Positions 25,496 through 35,064 are shown, counted from the stretch's first letter. The stretch: 64,000 nt of DNA from Sedimentisphaera sp050251615 (GCA_050251615.1 JBFWMM010000001.1:99016-163015), one strand, 5' to 3'. The notes: generated by a model from the letters alone, not told the origin. A program made the numbers and translations.

Positions 25496-28400
25496 TTATT
25501 CCGCCAGCAGCTTTACGGGCCCGAGCAGACCGCCCGGCTCTTTTTTCCAGTCCGAGCCAACCCTGATATTGGTATTCGTAATGCGCTGCTCTGCGGGTTT
25601 GGCGCTGTCTGAAATCAATCTGTTGCGCCAGCTGTTTACCACTGTTACTTCAAGCTCATTATCACCGTTCTTGATTACTCCTGTCGCTTCTATCCTGAAC
25701 GGCTTAATCCAGGTTATTCCAAGATCGCTGCCATTAAGTTTAACCGAAGCAATACCAACGTCCTGAACATTGGCAAGTTCAATCCAATATCGTTTGCCGG
25801 TTGTGATTTTCTCTGCGCTGAATGCTGTCCTGTACGTTGCGGGGCCGGAATAGTCGCAGATTGCGTTCTCTTTTATACTTCTCCAGTCTGCAAGCGCGTT
25901 AAAAACAACTTCTCCGCAGCCGCCGTACTCAGGCGGGAAGTTTACACTCCAGGGGCCCTTGATCGTCATCACGCTTCGCTTCGCGGGGAAGTTCGGCTTG
26001 CCGTTGCCGCTAACGGATTCAGAAATCTCATCATCGAATACGACAATGAGCGAACCGTTCGGGCCGAATTCAAGCGGGAGAGTGGTTTTGCCGTCTTTCT
26101 GAGAAAATGTCGTTGCAGTTGATACTTCACCGGTAACGGGATTCCATATCTGTGGCTGCCGGCCGCTTACGCGGAATGTGCAGTTCGAGCGGATTGCATC
26201 GGTGCAGAACGAGGTTACAAAATACACGTCTTTGCCGTCTATATTGTAATGGATATAGTCGATGTTGGCGTTGGCGGGAAGGGTGCAGCTGAAATCGGGA
26301 TCGATGCCTTGCGATTGGAGGTATTCATGCGTCGTCATGCCGCTGATAAGCTTGCCTTTGCCGGTTTCTTTCCTGTCCCACAGCGAGGCGGCTGTTTTCC
26401 TGAAGAACTCCTGAGCCTCCTTGCCGCCCGAGAGGCTCACCATCCGTTCGGGCTTTTCCCCGAGCACGGTAGCTCCGTCGTGCAGCAGCTCCGCAACCTT
26501 CTCCAGCGCTGCTTTTGAGAGTACTCTGTGCGCCGGCAAAGCGAGCAACTTGTAGCTTGTGCCACTGGGAGTTACGATATTGCCCGCCTGATCTACCGAG
26601 AGCTGCAATAAAACATCCTCGTTTGTTACATCATAATCGTAGCCCGGCAAAACTCCCGCCGGGTCTGACTCCTTCAGGCCGAATATGTTTGGGACATGGT
26701 CGCCGTAGTAGTAGAGCGCGTCCGCCTGGAATTTTCCCTGCTGCAAGACGTACTGCACGCGCGAAATGTAGTCCATAAACCCGTCGCAATAAGGCCACCA
26801 TGTTACCTGCGGGTTGATGTGGGTGCCGGCGAAGTATTCCTGGCCGGGCAGCCCCATCTCTTTCGGCGAGCAGGTAAATGTATGGAAGAAGATGAGGTTG
26901 AGCCCCGAGCAGAATTCGTGGTTCATGCTCGGCAACTGTGATGCCCAGAGCACATCGTTCCAGTGCCGGCCGATTGTGGTAAAGGATTCCGCGCCCACAA
27001 GCTGTTTGCCGTAGATATGCGCGGCGGATGCCGCCTGCTTTACGAAGAATCTCTGCGGCGGCGTGGGGCGGTGCGGTGAGGGCGCCCAGAACTCGCTCAT
27101 CATTATGCTGCTGTGGGAGTAGTTTTTGAGCCCGTCAAATGGTCCTGCGTGCGGGCCAGCGGATTCCGGCTGAATGCCGATGCCGTATTCATCTGCTCTT
27201 TCGGCGAAACGCCGGTAATGGTTTTCGCTGATGCAGTTTCCGATGGTCTTTCTGAAATCTGCCAGAAACGCGTTACTCGCCTCGCGGCTGTCCACAATCT
27301 TCCCTGCGATTACGGGCAGATACTGCTTGATGTCGTAGCCGCAGTAATCGAAGAATTCGCGCTCCATTTCGGGCGTCCAGTTCATTCCCCCGCATTCCCA
27401 GCTGTCGGTTTCGAGCTGCGTCAGGACGGTTCCCGCGAGCGGGCCTGCGAGCTCAAGCAGGGGGCTTACGTTTCTGTTCCAGTAGTCATCAAACGCCTCT
27501 ACGCTGAGGTGATCGATTACTCGTCCCTGCCATTTGCCGCTTGATGTGGAGACGTGTGAGTTTGCAACTGTATAGCCGAATCTGAGGATTGTCCAGCTGC
27601 CTTGCGGGGCGTTCCAGTCGAGCGAGCCATCCGGCTGCAATTTGTCGGATACGTCAATAATCTCTGAGCTGAAAACATCCTCCTCGCCTGCGGTTGCGGG
27701 CAGGTCGGTAAGGAGGAATGTCGTATCGGGTGCGCTCATGCCGATCTCGCTGAAAGCGCTTTTAAGAGCCAGATCTCTAATCGGCGCCACTACTCTGTTG
27801 CGTGCAACAATCTTTCGCCCGTTCTCATCGAGCATGGTCAACTCTGCTATTTGAACATTTCGCGGATTATCAGGGAATTTGGGGTCGTAAGATTCTGTAA
27901 CCAGGATTGTGAGCTCTGCCGTTTCCTGCGGCGCGAAGAAAATTTCCGAGCCCGTCAGCTTGACTGAAATGTCAAAGGATGTGTCTTTGCACTTAATGCG
28001 GCAGCTCTTTGCTCCGTATCCCTGCCTGCCTTCGATTTTGATGCCGCTGATCGTTTTTTTGCCTGCAAACTCCAATTTGAGCCACTCGGGGTGTTGGGAA
28101 GTGGGCCCCTGCCCCTGCTCTGTGCCGCCGCTTACCCAGAATGTATCGGGGTTTCCGTCAAAAGCTGCATCGGCAGGGTAGCCGCGCTGGCTTGAGCTTG
28201 CGCTGAATTCAGCCGCGTTTTTATCGGTTTTGTTTTTGTATGCAAGTACGCAGATGTCTCTGTAAAAACCGTCTCTGGCGGGTGGTTCGGGAAGTGAAAC
28301 TGACTGACGGGGAGTTGTCTGAACCTCTGACCACGTGAGAACTTTCGCCGCATATTTGCTTGTAACGCCGGGGCCGCCGAGATTCCAGCCGCTCATAATG

Positions 28401-28741
28401 GAGAGGCCAAGCTGCAAATCAAGCCTGTTCGCCTCGTGCAGGGCGTGGAGATAAAGCTCTCTCCAGGCGGGCGAGCCGAACATCGGCCCCTCGGGCACCT
28501 GCGCATTGCCGCGCTGCTCTGCGCCGCCGGCATCGAAAAGCATTGCGCCGCTGAAGCCTTTGTCTGCCATAGCTTCGAGGTCTTTTGTGATTGCTTCTTT
28601 TGTTACGTTGCCGTTGAGCCACCACCACCAGCATCTCGGGCCCGATTGCGAGGTTGGAGATGTGAAGTTGCCTGTAAGCAGTTCGCCACCGGATGAGGCA
28701 AGCAGAATTGTAAAACAAATTAAAACAGCCAGTCTTTTCAT
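25496..28741 (-). CDS. GH106-type alpha-L-rhamnosidase, secreted
   Basis: The 1081-residue protein starts with a signal peptide ('MKRLAVLICFTILLASSGG') and then shows the family pattern 'RCWWWWLNGNVTKEAITKDL', 'GFSGAMLFDAGG' and 'LQLGLSIMSGWNLGGPG', followed by Glu-rich active-site segments 'QLETDSWECGGMNW', 'QPESAGPHAGPFDG' and 'GAESFTTIGRHWND'. The C-terminus is a beta-sandwich ending with 'NELEVTVVNSWRNRLI'. GH106 enzymes release terminal L-rhamnose, for example from rhamnogalacturonan or ulvan-type polymers. A uronate-catabolism operon ends 255 bp upstream in the same direction, so the two may serve one rhamnose- and uronate-containing polymer. Confidence 0.88.
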   Translation of the reverse strand: MKRLAVLICFTILLASSGGELLTGNFTSPTSQSGPRCWWWWLNGNVTKEAITKDLEAMADKGFSGAMLFDAGGAEQRGNAQVPEGPMFGSPAWRELYLHALHEANRLDLQLGLSIMSGWNLGGPGVTSKYAAKVLTWSEVQTTPRQSVSLPEPPARDGFYRDICVLAYKNKTDKNAAEFSASSSQRGYPADAAFDGNPDTFWVSGGTEQGQGPTSQHPEWLKLEFAGKKTISGIKIEGRQGYGAKSCRIKCKDTSFDISVKLTGSEIFFAPQETAELTILVTESYDPKFPDNPRNVQIAELTMLDENGRKIVARNRVVAPIRDLALKSAFSEIGMSAPDTTFLLTDLPATAGEEDVFSSEIIDVSDKLQPDGSLDWNAPQGSWTILRFGYTVANSHVSTSSGKWQGRVIDHLSVEAFDDYWNRNVSPLLELAGPLAGTVLTQLETDSWECGGMNWTPEMEREFFDYCGYDIKQYLPVIAGKIVDSREASNAFLADFRKTIGNCISENHYRRFAERADEYGIGIQPESAGPHAGPFDGLKNYSHSSIMMSEFWAPSPHRPTPPQRFFVKQAASAAHIYGKQLVGAESFTTIGRHWNDVLWASQLPSMNHEFCSGLNLIFFHTFTCSPKEMGLPGQEYFAGTHINPQVTWWPYCDGFMDYISRVQYVLQQGKFQADALYYYGDHVPNIFGLKESDPAGVLPGYDYDVTNEDVLLQLSVDQAGNIVTPSGTSYKLLALPAHRVLSKAALEKVAELLHDGATVLGEKPERMVSLSGGKEAQEFFRKTAASLWDRKETGKGKLISGMTTHEYLQSQGIDPDFSCTLPANANIDYIHYNIDGKDVYFVTSFCTDAIRSNCTFRVSGRQPQIWNPVTGEVSTATTFSQKDGKTTLPLEFGPNGSLIVVFDDEISESVSGNGKPNFPAKRSVMTIKGPWSVNFPPEYGGCGEVVFNALADWRSIKENAICDYSGPATYRTAFSAEKITTGKRYWIELANVQDVGIASVKLNGSDLGITWIKPFRIEATGVIKNGDNELEVTVVNSWRNRLISDSAKPAEQRITNTNIRVGSDWKKEPGGLLGPVKLLAE

Positions 28742-28995
28742 TGTGCCGGATTACCTTTCAAACCATAATTATCAAGCTTGCTGAAAGTATATCCGTTTTC
28801 GTCGTGATTTCTGCAAAAAAAAGGTTCATCGCGCAATTTAGCGGCATTCATCATTACAGGGATGATGCATATCCCTCGCGATTCGGAAAGCCGTTTCGTT
28901 GTTCACGAGATGTGATATGAAACAGCGGAGGCTCACGAGCGCCACGCTAATATTGCAATCTTTGGATTGTTTGTGCAATGGCACTTTTTGCCGGT

Positions 28996-30399
28996 TTAGA
29001 GCTCTATGCCGAAGTAGTTCTTTGCGTTGTTGAAAGAGATATTTTCGACCATATCGCCGAGGAGATCCATATCGCGCGGGATAAGCCCGTTTTCTGCATC
29101 ATTGCCGAGTATGTTGCAGAGGATTCGGCGGAAATACTCGTGCCTGGGATATGAGAGCAGGCTGCGTGAGTCTGTCAGCATGCCGACAAACCTGCTCAGT
29201 AGCCCGAGATTGCTCAGCGCTTCGATCTGCTTTTCCATGCCGTCTTTCTGGTCGAGGAACCACCATCCCGAGCCGTACTGCATCTTGCCGGCGATTGAAC
29301 CGTCCTGGAAGTTGCCGATCATTGTGGCCATAAGCTCGTTGTCGCGGGGGTTCAGGTTGTACAGAATCGTCTTCGGGAGGCTGTCGCTCATGTCGAGGCG
29401 GTTGAGCATCTTCGAGAGCGATTCTGCTATCGGGTAATCTGCGATGGAGTCGAAGCCTGTATCGGGGCCGAGCGCGTTGAACATACGCGTGCTGTTGTTT
29501 CTAAGTGCGCCGATATGGAGCTGCATTGTCCAGCCTCGGGAGTGGTCGAGCAGGGCGGTTTCGTGCAGGACGGCGGATTTAAACTTTTCTGCTTCATCCG
29601 TCGAAAGGGCCTGCTTTGCCCTTATCTTATCGAAAATCGCGCTCACTTCTTTATCAGTGTAGTCTGCGGCGTAGGGGCGGTCGAGACCTCTGTCCGAGAT
29701 TCGGCATCCGATTTCGTGAAAGAACGCATGTCTGATGTCGAGCGCCCTTATATAGCTCTCGAAGCTGAATACATCCATATCCGCAAGAGAAGCCAGCTTG
29801 TCAATCCATTGATTGAGCGCGTCAAGATTCTCTACCGCCATCGCCTTGTCGGGGCGCCAGGTTGGCAATACTTTCACCTCAAAGCTGTCAGCGGCTATTT
29901 TTGCGTGATGTTCGAGCGAGTCTGTCGGGTCGTCAGTCGTGCAGACCGCCGCCACGTTCATCTTGCGCATAAACTCGCGCGCGCTGTAATGGTTGCGGAT
30001 CTGCTCGTTGCAACGCTCGTAGATGCTCTTAGCTGTCTGTGGGCAGAGCAGTTCATCGATGCCGAACCAGCGTTTCAGCTCAAGATGTGTCCAGTGGTAG
30101 AGCGGGTTGCGAAGCGTATGGGGCACGGTCTGCGCCCATTTCTCGAACTTCTCCCAATCGCTTGCGTTGCCCGTGCAGAAGCGTTCGGGCGTGCCGTTGG
30201 TACGCATGGCGCGCCATTTGTAATGATCGCCGTAGAGCCAGGCCTGCGTGATATTCTCAAACTTCTCATCATCTGCAATCTGCTTCGGGGGCAGGTGGCA
30301 GTGGTAGTCGAAGATGGGCATATCTGCTGCGCGATCGTGGTAAAGCCTGCGGGCTGTTTCCGTTTGAAGTAGAAAATTGTCCGATATGAAACTTGTCAT
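28996..30399 (-). CDS. uxaC: Uronate (glucuronate) isomerase
   Basis: UxaC isomerises D-glucuronate to D-fructuronate and D-galacturonate to D-tagaturonate. The 467-residue length and the N-terminal metal-site motif 'MPIFDYHCHLPPKQIADD' are typical, as are 'RNPLYHWTHLELKRWFGI' and 'DSRSLLSYPRHEYFRRIL'. It is the last gene of the LarA-like/kinase/gnd/uxaC transcript. Neither uxuA, uxuB nor eda is present in the window. Confidence 0.96.
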   Translation of the reverse strand: MTSFISDNFLLQTETARRLYHDRAADMPIFDYHCHLPPKQIADDEKFENITQAWLYGDHYKWRAMRTNGTPERFCTGNASDWEKFEKWAQTVPHTLRNPLYHWTHLELKRWFGIDELLCPQTAKSIYERCNEQIRNHYSAREFMRKMNVAAVCTTDDPTDSLEHHAKIAADSFEVKVLPTWRPDKAMAVENLDALNQWIDKLASLADMDVFSFESYIRALDIRHAFFHEIGCRISDRGLDRPYAADYTDKEVSAIFDKIRAKQALSTDEAEKFKSAVLHETALLDHSRGWTMQLHIGALRNNSTRMFNALGPDTGFDSIADYPIAESLSKMLNRLDMSDSLPKTILYNLNPRDNELMATMIGNFQDGSIAGKMQYGSGWWFLDQKDGMEKQIEALSNLGLLSRFVGMLTDSRSLLSYPRHEYFRRILCNILGNDAENGLIPRDMDLLGDMVENISFNNAKNYFGIEL

Positions 30400-30459
30400 G
30401 GTAATCTTTCAAAAGGAAACGGGCCGATTGCCGCCTCTGCAGCCGGCCCGTTCGGTTAA

Positions 30460-31911
30460 TCATACAACGTAGGTTCTTGCTGCCGTCGTGCCGCCGTGTC
30501 CTGTCCAGTTGGTGTGGAAGAACTCGCCGCGGGGTGAATCGAGGCGCTCGTAGGTGTGCGCTCCGAAGTAATCTCTTTGGGCCTGAAGCAGATTAGCGGG
30601 CAAGCGCTCCGCGCGGTAGCCGTCGAAATAGGCCAGCGCGCTGGATATGGCCGGCATCGGGATGCCCAGCTCAACCGCCGCCACGATAACGCGCCTCCAG
30701 GCTGCCTGTGCGTTTTCCACGGCATCCCTGAAGAACGGGTCGAGCAGGAGGTTTACAAGCTCGGGGTTGTTGTCGAAGGCTTCCTTGATCTTGCCCAGGA
30801 ACGCCGAGCGGATGATACAGCCACCGCGCCACATCAGTGCGATGCTGCCGTTGTTGAGGTTCCAGTTGTATTCCTTTGCCGTTGCGCGCATGAGCTGGTA
30901 GCCCTGTGCGTAAGAAACAATCTTGCTTGCGTACAGCGCCTGCTTGAGGTCTGCAACGAGAGCCGTCTTATCGCCTTTATACTTCTTTTCGGGGCCGCTG
31001 AGAATCTTCGCCGCTTTAACGCGCTCGTCTTTGAGCGCCGAGAGGCAACGCGCGAAAACGGCCTCGGTAACGAGCGTTAGCGGCTGGCCGCTGTCGAGCG
31101 CGGCTTCGGCCGTCCATTTGCCCGTGCCTTTCTGGCCGGCGGTGTCGAGAATCATATCAACAACAGCGTTTCCGTCTTCGTCGCGGTATTTGAGGATGTC
31201 GCGGGTGATTTCGATGAGGTACGAATCAAGCTCGCCTTCGTTCCATTCCTTGAACACTTCGTACATCTCTTCGTTGCTCATGCCGAGCCCCTGCTTCATC
31301 AGCTGGTATGTTTCGCAGATCATCTGCATATCGCCGTATTCGATGCCGTTGTGCACCATCTTCACGAAGTGCCCTGCGCCGTTCTCGCCTACCCACTCGC
31401 AACATGGTTCGCCGGAGCCGGTGTGTGCGGAAATCTTCTGGAATATAGGCTTCACGGTTTCCCAGGCGGCAGGCGAACCGCCGGGCATAATCGACGGGCC
31501 GAGAAGCGCGCCTTCTTCGCCGCCTGAAACGCCCGTGCCGATGAAGAGCTTGCCTTTGCTCTCAACGTATTCTGTGCGGCGAATTGTGTCGGGGAAGTGG
31601 CTGTTGCCGCCGTCGATGATGATGTCGCCGTCGTCGAGGAGTGGGAGAAGTTGCTCGATGACCATATCAACGGGCTTTCCCGCCTTGACCATTATCATCA
31701 CCTTGCGCGGGCTTGTCAGGCTTGCAACCAGCTCTTCCGGGCTGTGGCAGCCGATGATGTTCTTGCCGCTCGCACGGCCTTTGATGAATTTATCCACAAC
31801 GCTTGTCGTGCGATTGTAACAGGCTACTGTGAAGCCCTTGCTTTCCATATTGAGGATGAGGTTTTCCCCCATCACTGCCAAACCGATTACTGCAATATCT
31901 GCTTGTGCCAT
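30460..31911 (-). CDS. gnd: 6-phosphogluconate dehydrogenase, decarboxylating
   Basis: Gnd oxidises 6-phosphogluconate to ribulose 5-phosphate and CO2. The 483-residue length is that of the classical dimeric enzyme. It has the Rossmann start 'DIAVIGLAVMGENLILNM', the signature 'GTGVSGGEEGALLGPSIMPG' and the catalytic Lys/His-bearing 'HFVKMVHNGIEYGDMQM'. Its position between a sugar kinase and uxaC is unusual and suggests that the cluster delivers 6-phosphogluconate. It starts 49 bp after the kinase gene. Confidence 0.97.
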   Translation of the reverse strand: MAQADIAVIGLAVMGENLILNMESKGFTVACYNRTTSVVDKFIKGRASGKNIIGCHSPEELVASLTSPRKVMIMVKAGKPVDMVIEQLLPLLDDGDIIIDGGNSHFPDTIRRTEYVESKGKLFIGTGVSGGEEGALLGPSIMPGGSPAAWETVKPIFQKISAHTGSGEPCCEWVGENGAGHFVKMVHNGIEYGDMQMICETYQLMKQGLGMSNEEMYEVFKEWNEGELDSYLIEITRDILKYRDEDGNAVVDMILDTAGQKGTGKWTAEAALDSGQPLTLVTEAVFARCLSALKDERVKAAKILSGPEKKYKGDKTALVADLKQALYASKIVSYAQGYQLMRATAKEYNWNLNNGSIALMWRGGCIIRSAFLGKIKEAFDNNPELVNLLLDPFFRDAVENAQAAWRRVIVAAVELGIPMPAISSALAYFDGYRAERLPANLLQAQRDYFGAHTYERLDSPRGEFFHTNWTGHGGTTAARTYVV

Positions 31912-31960
31912 TTGTTATTTTGCTCCGTATTATAAGGGTTTTAAGATTGTGTCTATCCGG

Positions 31961-33034
31961 TTATCGTTTTACTCTGGCATTTCCTGCCCAGATGCTCCAA
32001 AGCTGGTCTTCATCGGCGGGCTGAGCGTAATCAGTGAGCATTGTCGCGGCCAGTGCACCGCTTGCCCAGCCGAATCTTGCGCATTTCTGCACGTCCCAGC
32101 CTTTAAGTATGCCGTAAAGCAGGCCGCCGACGAATCCATCGCCGCCGCCGATGCGGTCAAGAACGCCAATCTCGCGTGGCATTATAACTTCCCAATCTTT
32201 TGAGTCTGTTACGACGGCGCCCCACATATGCAGGTTCGCCGAGATGACCTCACGCAGCGTTGTGGCGAAGTATGTTGCGTTGGGAAAGGCCTTCTGAACG
32301 CGGCCGATCATCTCTTTGAAGCCGTCTATCTTCTCCTCAAGACCTTTTCCTCCCGATTCGGGGCCTTCAATGCCGAGGCAGAGCTGGAAGTCCTCTTCGT
32401 TGCCGATGAGGATGTCGCTCAGGGACGCTATTTCAGCGAAAGCCGCGGAGAGTTCTTTTTCTCTACCTTTCCAGAAGCTTGCTCTGTGGTTGAGGTCAAA
32501 GGAAATGCGCGAGCCGTTCGCTTTGGCTATCCTTGCTATGTCGAGGCAGAACTGGCTTGTCTTGGGTGAAAGCGCGGCGATAAGGCCCGAAAGGTGAACG
32601 ATTTCAACGCCTTCCTGCGCGAAAATCCTGTCCAGGTCGAAATGCTCGCTTGAAAGCTCCCGCCCGACTTCCCCCGCTCTGTCGTTCTGCACCCTCGGCC
32701 CTCTTGATCCCCAGCCGCTGTCGGCCATGTTTATCTGGTGGCGGTAGCCCCAGGGGCCGGCTTGGTCGAATTCAGGCGCTTCAAAATCCATCCTGCGGCT
32801 CTTGATGTTGTCCTTGATGAAATGCGAAACGGGGCTCCCCTTTACGAAAGCCGTCAGCACCTTGACCGGCAGCCCCAGATATGAGGCAACGCTTGCAACA
32901 TTGCTTTCGGCGCTTGTCGCCTGCATCTTGAATGTGTCGCTACAATGAAAGGGCTGGGAGCCCGCGGGAGTGAGCCGCAGCCCCATGCTCGTGGGGATGA
33001 GAAGGGCGTATTTCTTTTGTGAAGTTGAAGCCAT
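31961..33034 (-). CDS. PfkB-family sugar (acid) kinase
   Basis: From the ATG at 33034 (AAGGAAA upstream) the protein has 357 residues. The PfkB signature with the anion-hole/catalytic Asp is seen as 'DRIGGGDGFVGGLLYG', and 'ISFDLNHRASFWKG' resembles 2-keto-3-deoxygluconate kinases (KdgK). KdgK is therefore the default name. Because the next gene is gnd and no KDPG aldolase or mannonate dehydratase is visible, the substrate might instead be gluconate; sequence alone cannot decide. It starts 16 bp after the LarA-like gene. Confidence 0.88.
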   Translation of the reverse strand: MASTSQKKYALLIPTSMGLRLTPAGSQPFHCSDTFKMQATSAESNVASVASYLGLPVKVLTAFVKGSPVSHFIKDNIKSRRMDFEAPEFDQAGPWGYRHQINMADSGWGSRGPRVQNDRAGEVGRELSSEHFDLDRIFAQEGVEIVHLSGLIAALSPKTSQFCLDIARIAKANGSRISFDLNHRASFWKGREKELSAAFAEIASLSDILIGNEEDFQLCLGIEGPESGGKGLEEKIDGFKEMIGRVQKAFPNATYFATTLREVISANLHMWGAVVTDSKDWEVIMPREIGVLDRIGGGDGFVGGLLYGILKGWDVQKCARFGWASGALAATMLTDYAQPADEDQLWSIWAGNARVKR

Positions 33035-33050
33035 ATTGTGTTTCCTTAAT

Positions 33051-34322
33051 TTATTTTTCAAATCTGTTGCGCCAAGCCCAGAGCCCGAGCGCGGGGTTTG
33101 AGATGTAGAAAATCTCTTCGCCGCCAACGCGGTTATAGCCGTCTTTGAGCTTCTCGGGGTCGTAGAGCTTTGTCATTTCTTCGAGGTCTGCGAAGGCGAA
33201 GTTTACCGATTCAACTTCTTCGCGCGTGAGGCCGCCGGTGCAGTAGGTAATTTTGAACCTGCCCTCGCTTGAGCCGTGGATCAGGTGCGCCGCGGCGCTG
33301 AGGTTGCCGGCGAGCTCGGGCTCACTCTCAATGAGCTTAAGCACCTTCTCTGAGCCTACGTACCCGTACTTTCTTATAAGCCGGTCGATTTCTTTGTCTT
33401 CCCCGAACTCCTTCACACCCGGAGCAAGCACAATCAGCTCGCCGTCATCGGCCATTGCCATACGCGTGCGATAGATGCTCTTATTGCCCAGCCACGTGCT
33501 TTTGAACTCATCGGGCTCAAGGTAAACAACGCATTTCTTCAGCGGCTCATCGAGCATTTGAAAATTGACTTCAAGCGAAAGCGCCGCGGCGAGCTCGTAG
33601 CATTCAATATCATCGCCGATAAACATCCCGCGAACAACCTGCCCGTTATCGGTGCCCTCGATGACAGTCTGTACATAGAGGATTGGTGGCAATGAGTCCA
33701 TGAAGTTGTCGCTGGCGTAGTTGAGCACCTTTCTCACGGGGCTGTCGGCGCGGCCCATAATCCGTTCCATGCCGTACGCGGCGCCGAGGAAGTGGCTCTT
33801 GTTGATGCCTTCGGAGCCGCCGGTGCCGACGAAGATGTTTTTGTTGTAGTTGGCCATGCCTATCACTTCGTGCGGCACAACCTGCCCGACCGAGAGTATG
33901 AGGTCGAATCCGCCGCCCGAGAGCAGGCTGTTGACCTGCGCGGGCCAGTCAAAGCTGACCTTCCCTCCGCTCACTTCGCTGACATATTCACCCGGAACGA
34001 TGCCGAGAGTTTTCAGGTCGCTGCGCCAGTTGTGTACGCGAAACAGCTCGTGCGGCATCCTGCCGAACATTCTGCTGATCTCGCTGTTGGTCATAGGGGC
34101 GTGGGTGCCGAGCGCCGGCAGGACGTCTGTGAGCCTGTCGCCGAGAATCTCCCATGCGTATTCTGTGAGCAGGCCCGCGCGGCTGTGAAAACGCGTCGCG
34201 TCCGGCGGTATTGCCAGCACCTTCCTGCAATCTGTAAAATGTTCCAGAGCCTCTGCCAGGCCGGATCTTAAATCGGCCGCTGAGAGCGAGTCGTCCCTGG
34301 AACCTCTTTTGTAGTACAACAT
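33051..34322 (-). CDS. LarA-superfamily nickel-pincer racemase/epimerase (DUF2088)
   Basis: This 423-residue protein carries the residues that hold the nickel-pincer nucleotide in lactate racemase: 'PPDATRFHS' (Asp41, Arg44), 'LGTHAPMTNSEI' (His74), 'VVPHEVIG' (His151), Lys161 and 'GINKSHFLG' (His177). The spacing His151-Lys161-His177 (10 and 16) equals His174-Lys184-His200 of LarA. LarA-superfamily enzymes racemise or epimerise alpha-hydroxy acids, and one described group is a D-gluconate 2-epimerase. First in an operon with a sugar kinase, gnd and uxaC, it is probably a sugar-acid (mannonate/gluconate) epimerase. The cofactor genes larB, larC and larE are not in the window. Confidence 0.87.
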   Translation of the reverse strand: MLYYKRGSRDDSLSAADLRSGLAEALEHFTDCRKVLAIPPDATRFHSRAGLLTEYAWEILGDRLTDVLPALGTHAPMTNSEISRMFGRMPHELFRVHNWRSDLKTLGIVPGEYVSEVSGGKVSFDWPAQVNSLLSGGGFDLILSVGQVVPHEVIGMANYNKNIFVGTGGSEGINKSHFLGAAYGMERIMGRADSPVRKVLNYASDNFMDSLPPILYVQTVIEGTDNGQVVRGMFIGDDIECYELAAALSLEVNFQMLDEPLKKCVVYLEPDEFKSTWLGNKSIYRTRMAMADDGELIVLAPGVKEFGEDKEIDRLIRKYGYVGSEKVLKLIESEPELAGNLSAAAHLIHGSSEGRFKITYCTGGLTREEVESVNFAFADLEEMTKLYDPEKLKDGYNRVGGEEIFYISNPALGLWAWRNRFEK

Positions 34323-34812
34323 TGATACACCTTTCTGTTACCCTTTATCCGCCTCGCTTTGGGAGGCCGGATAATCTATATGATACAGATATTAAATCAG
34401 AATGCGATATAAACTTGGCTCTCAACGCAATTTTTTGACGTAAAATAGCGCTCGGAGCCTTCACCTTGTGTGAGAACCGGCGTATTGTGGTTTTGTTTTT
34501 CAGCTTACGACAACGCAGTTGCAACGGAACGGCAAAAACACGAAAAGCACGAAAGCGAAGCAATTTAAAATTTCATGTTTAAGATTTAAAAATCTCCGTA
34601 CCTCCGTGAACTCCGTATCAAACATATAAACCTATCGGCAGTAATGAGTTAGTGCAGGAAAGGCGCGTTGCGGTGGGCTTTGTTTACTTAGTATTATTTG
34701 TGGTTTCGTCCGATTGGCAGGGCGCTTGTGCACCTCCGCTCTATAATCTTCGTGTGCTTCGCGCGCTTAGTGGTTAATCAATACAAACTCCGCTTGTGTG
34801 GCTAAAGTGTCG
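34323..34812. other. Gene-free interval with degenerate repeat text
   Basis: No credible gene is seen. Next to the LarA-like gene is its promoter region. Further right there are imperfect short tandem units such as CACGAAAAGCACGAAAG (about 34539-34556), CCTCCGTGAACTCCGT (about 34600) and CTTCGTGTGCTTCGCGCG (about 34748-34766), resembling the decayed CACGAAG-type intergenic repeats found in several environmental bacterial genomes. Confidence 0.45.
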
Positions 34813-34998
34813 TCAGTCGTCAAGTATCTCATCTTCCGGTCTGGCGATTACCTTGTAATCTTCTTCCAACCAGCCGTTCAGGTCGGCAAGTTTGCAACGT
34901 TCGCTGCAAAATGGGAAAAACTTGTTTTTAGATGGCAGCTCAATTGCGGTGGCACATTTGCGGCATTTATACATCGTATTGTTTGATTTTTCGGTCAT
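34813..34998 (-). CDS. yacG: YacG-type zinc protein (DNA gyrase inhibitor family)
   Basis: The 61-residue protein has the zinc pattern Cys12-x2-Cys15-x15-Cys31-x3-Cys35 in 'YKCRKCATAIELPSKNK' and 'FPFCSERCKLADLNGWLEED', the hallmark of YacG. In E. coli YacG binds GyrB and inhibits gyrase. It is divergent from the thioesterase gene. Confidence 0.9.
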   Translation of the reverse strand: MTEKSNNTMYKCRKCATAIELPSKNKFFPFCSERCKLADLNGWLEEDYKVIARPEDEILDD

Positions 34999-35064
34999 TT
35001 TCCTTATCCTTTCCGGCTTAGCCGGCGCTGTGCCAGCGTTTATTATCTAAAAACGCATATTATT

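Noticed and set aside
28960..28995. TGGCACTTTTTGC near the uxaC end, looking like a sigma-54 site
   Set aside because: The GG and GC are only 8 bp apart instead of 10 and it points into the 3' end of a gene on the other strand.
29515..31819. Long plus-strand frames of 285 and 298 codons
   Set aside because: They lie antisense to uxaC and gnd and are explained by codon bias of those genes.
34345..34563. Minus-strand frame of 72 codons upstream of the LarA-like gene
   Set aside because: It covers low-complexity repeat text and the operon's promoter region.
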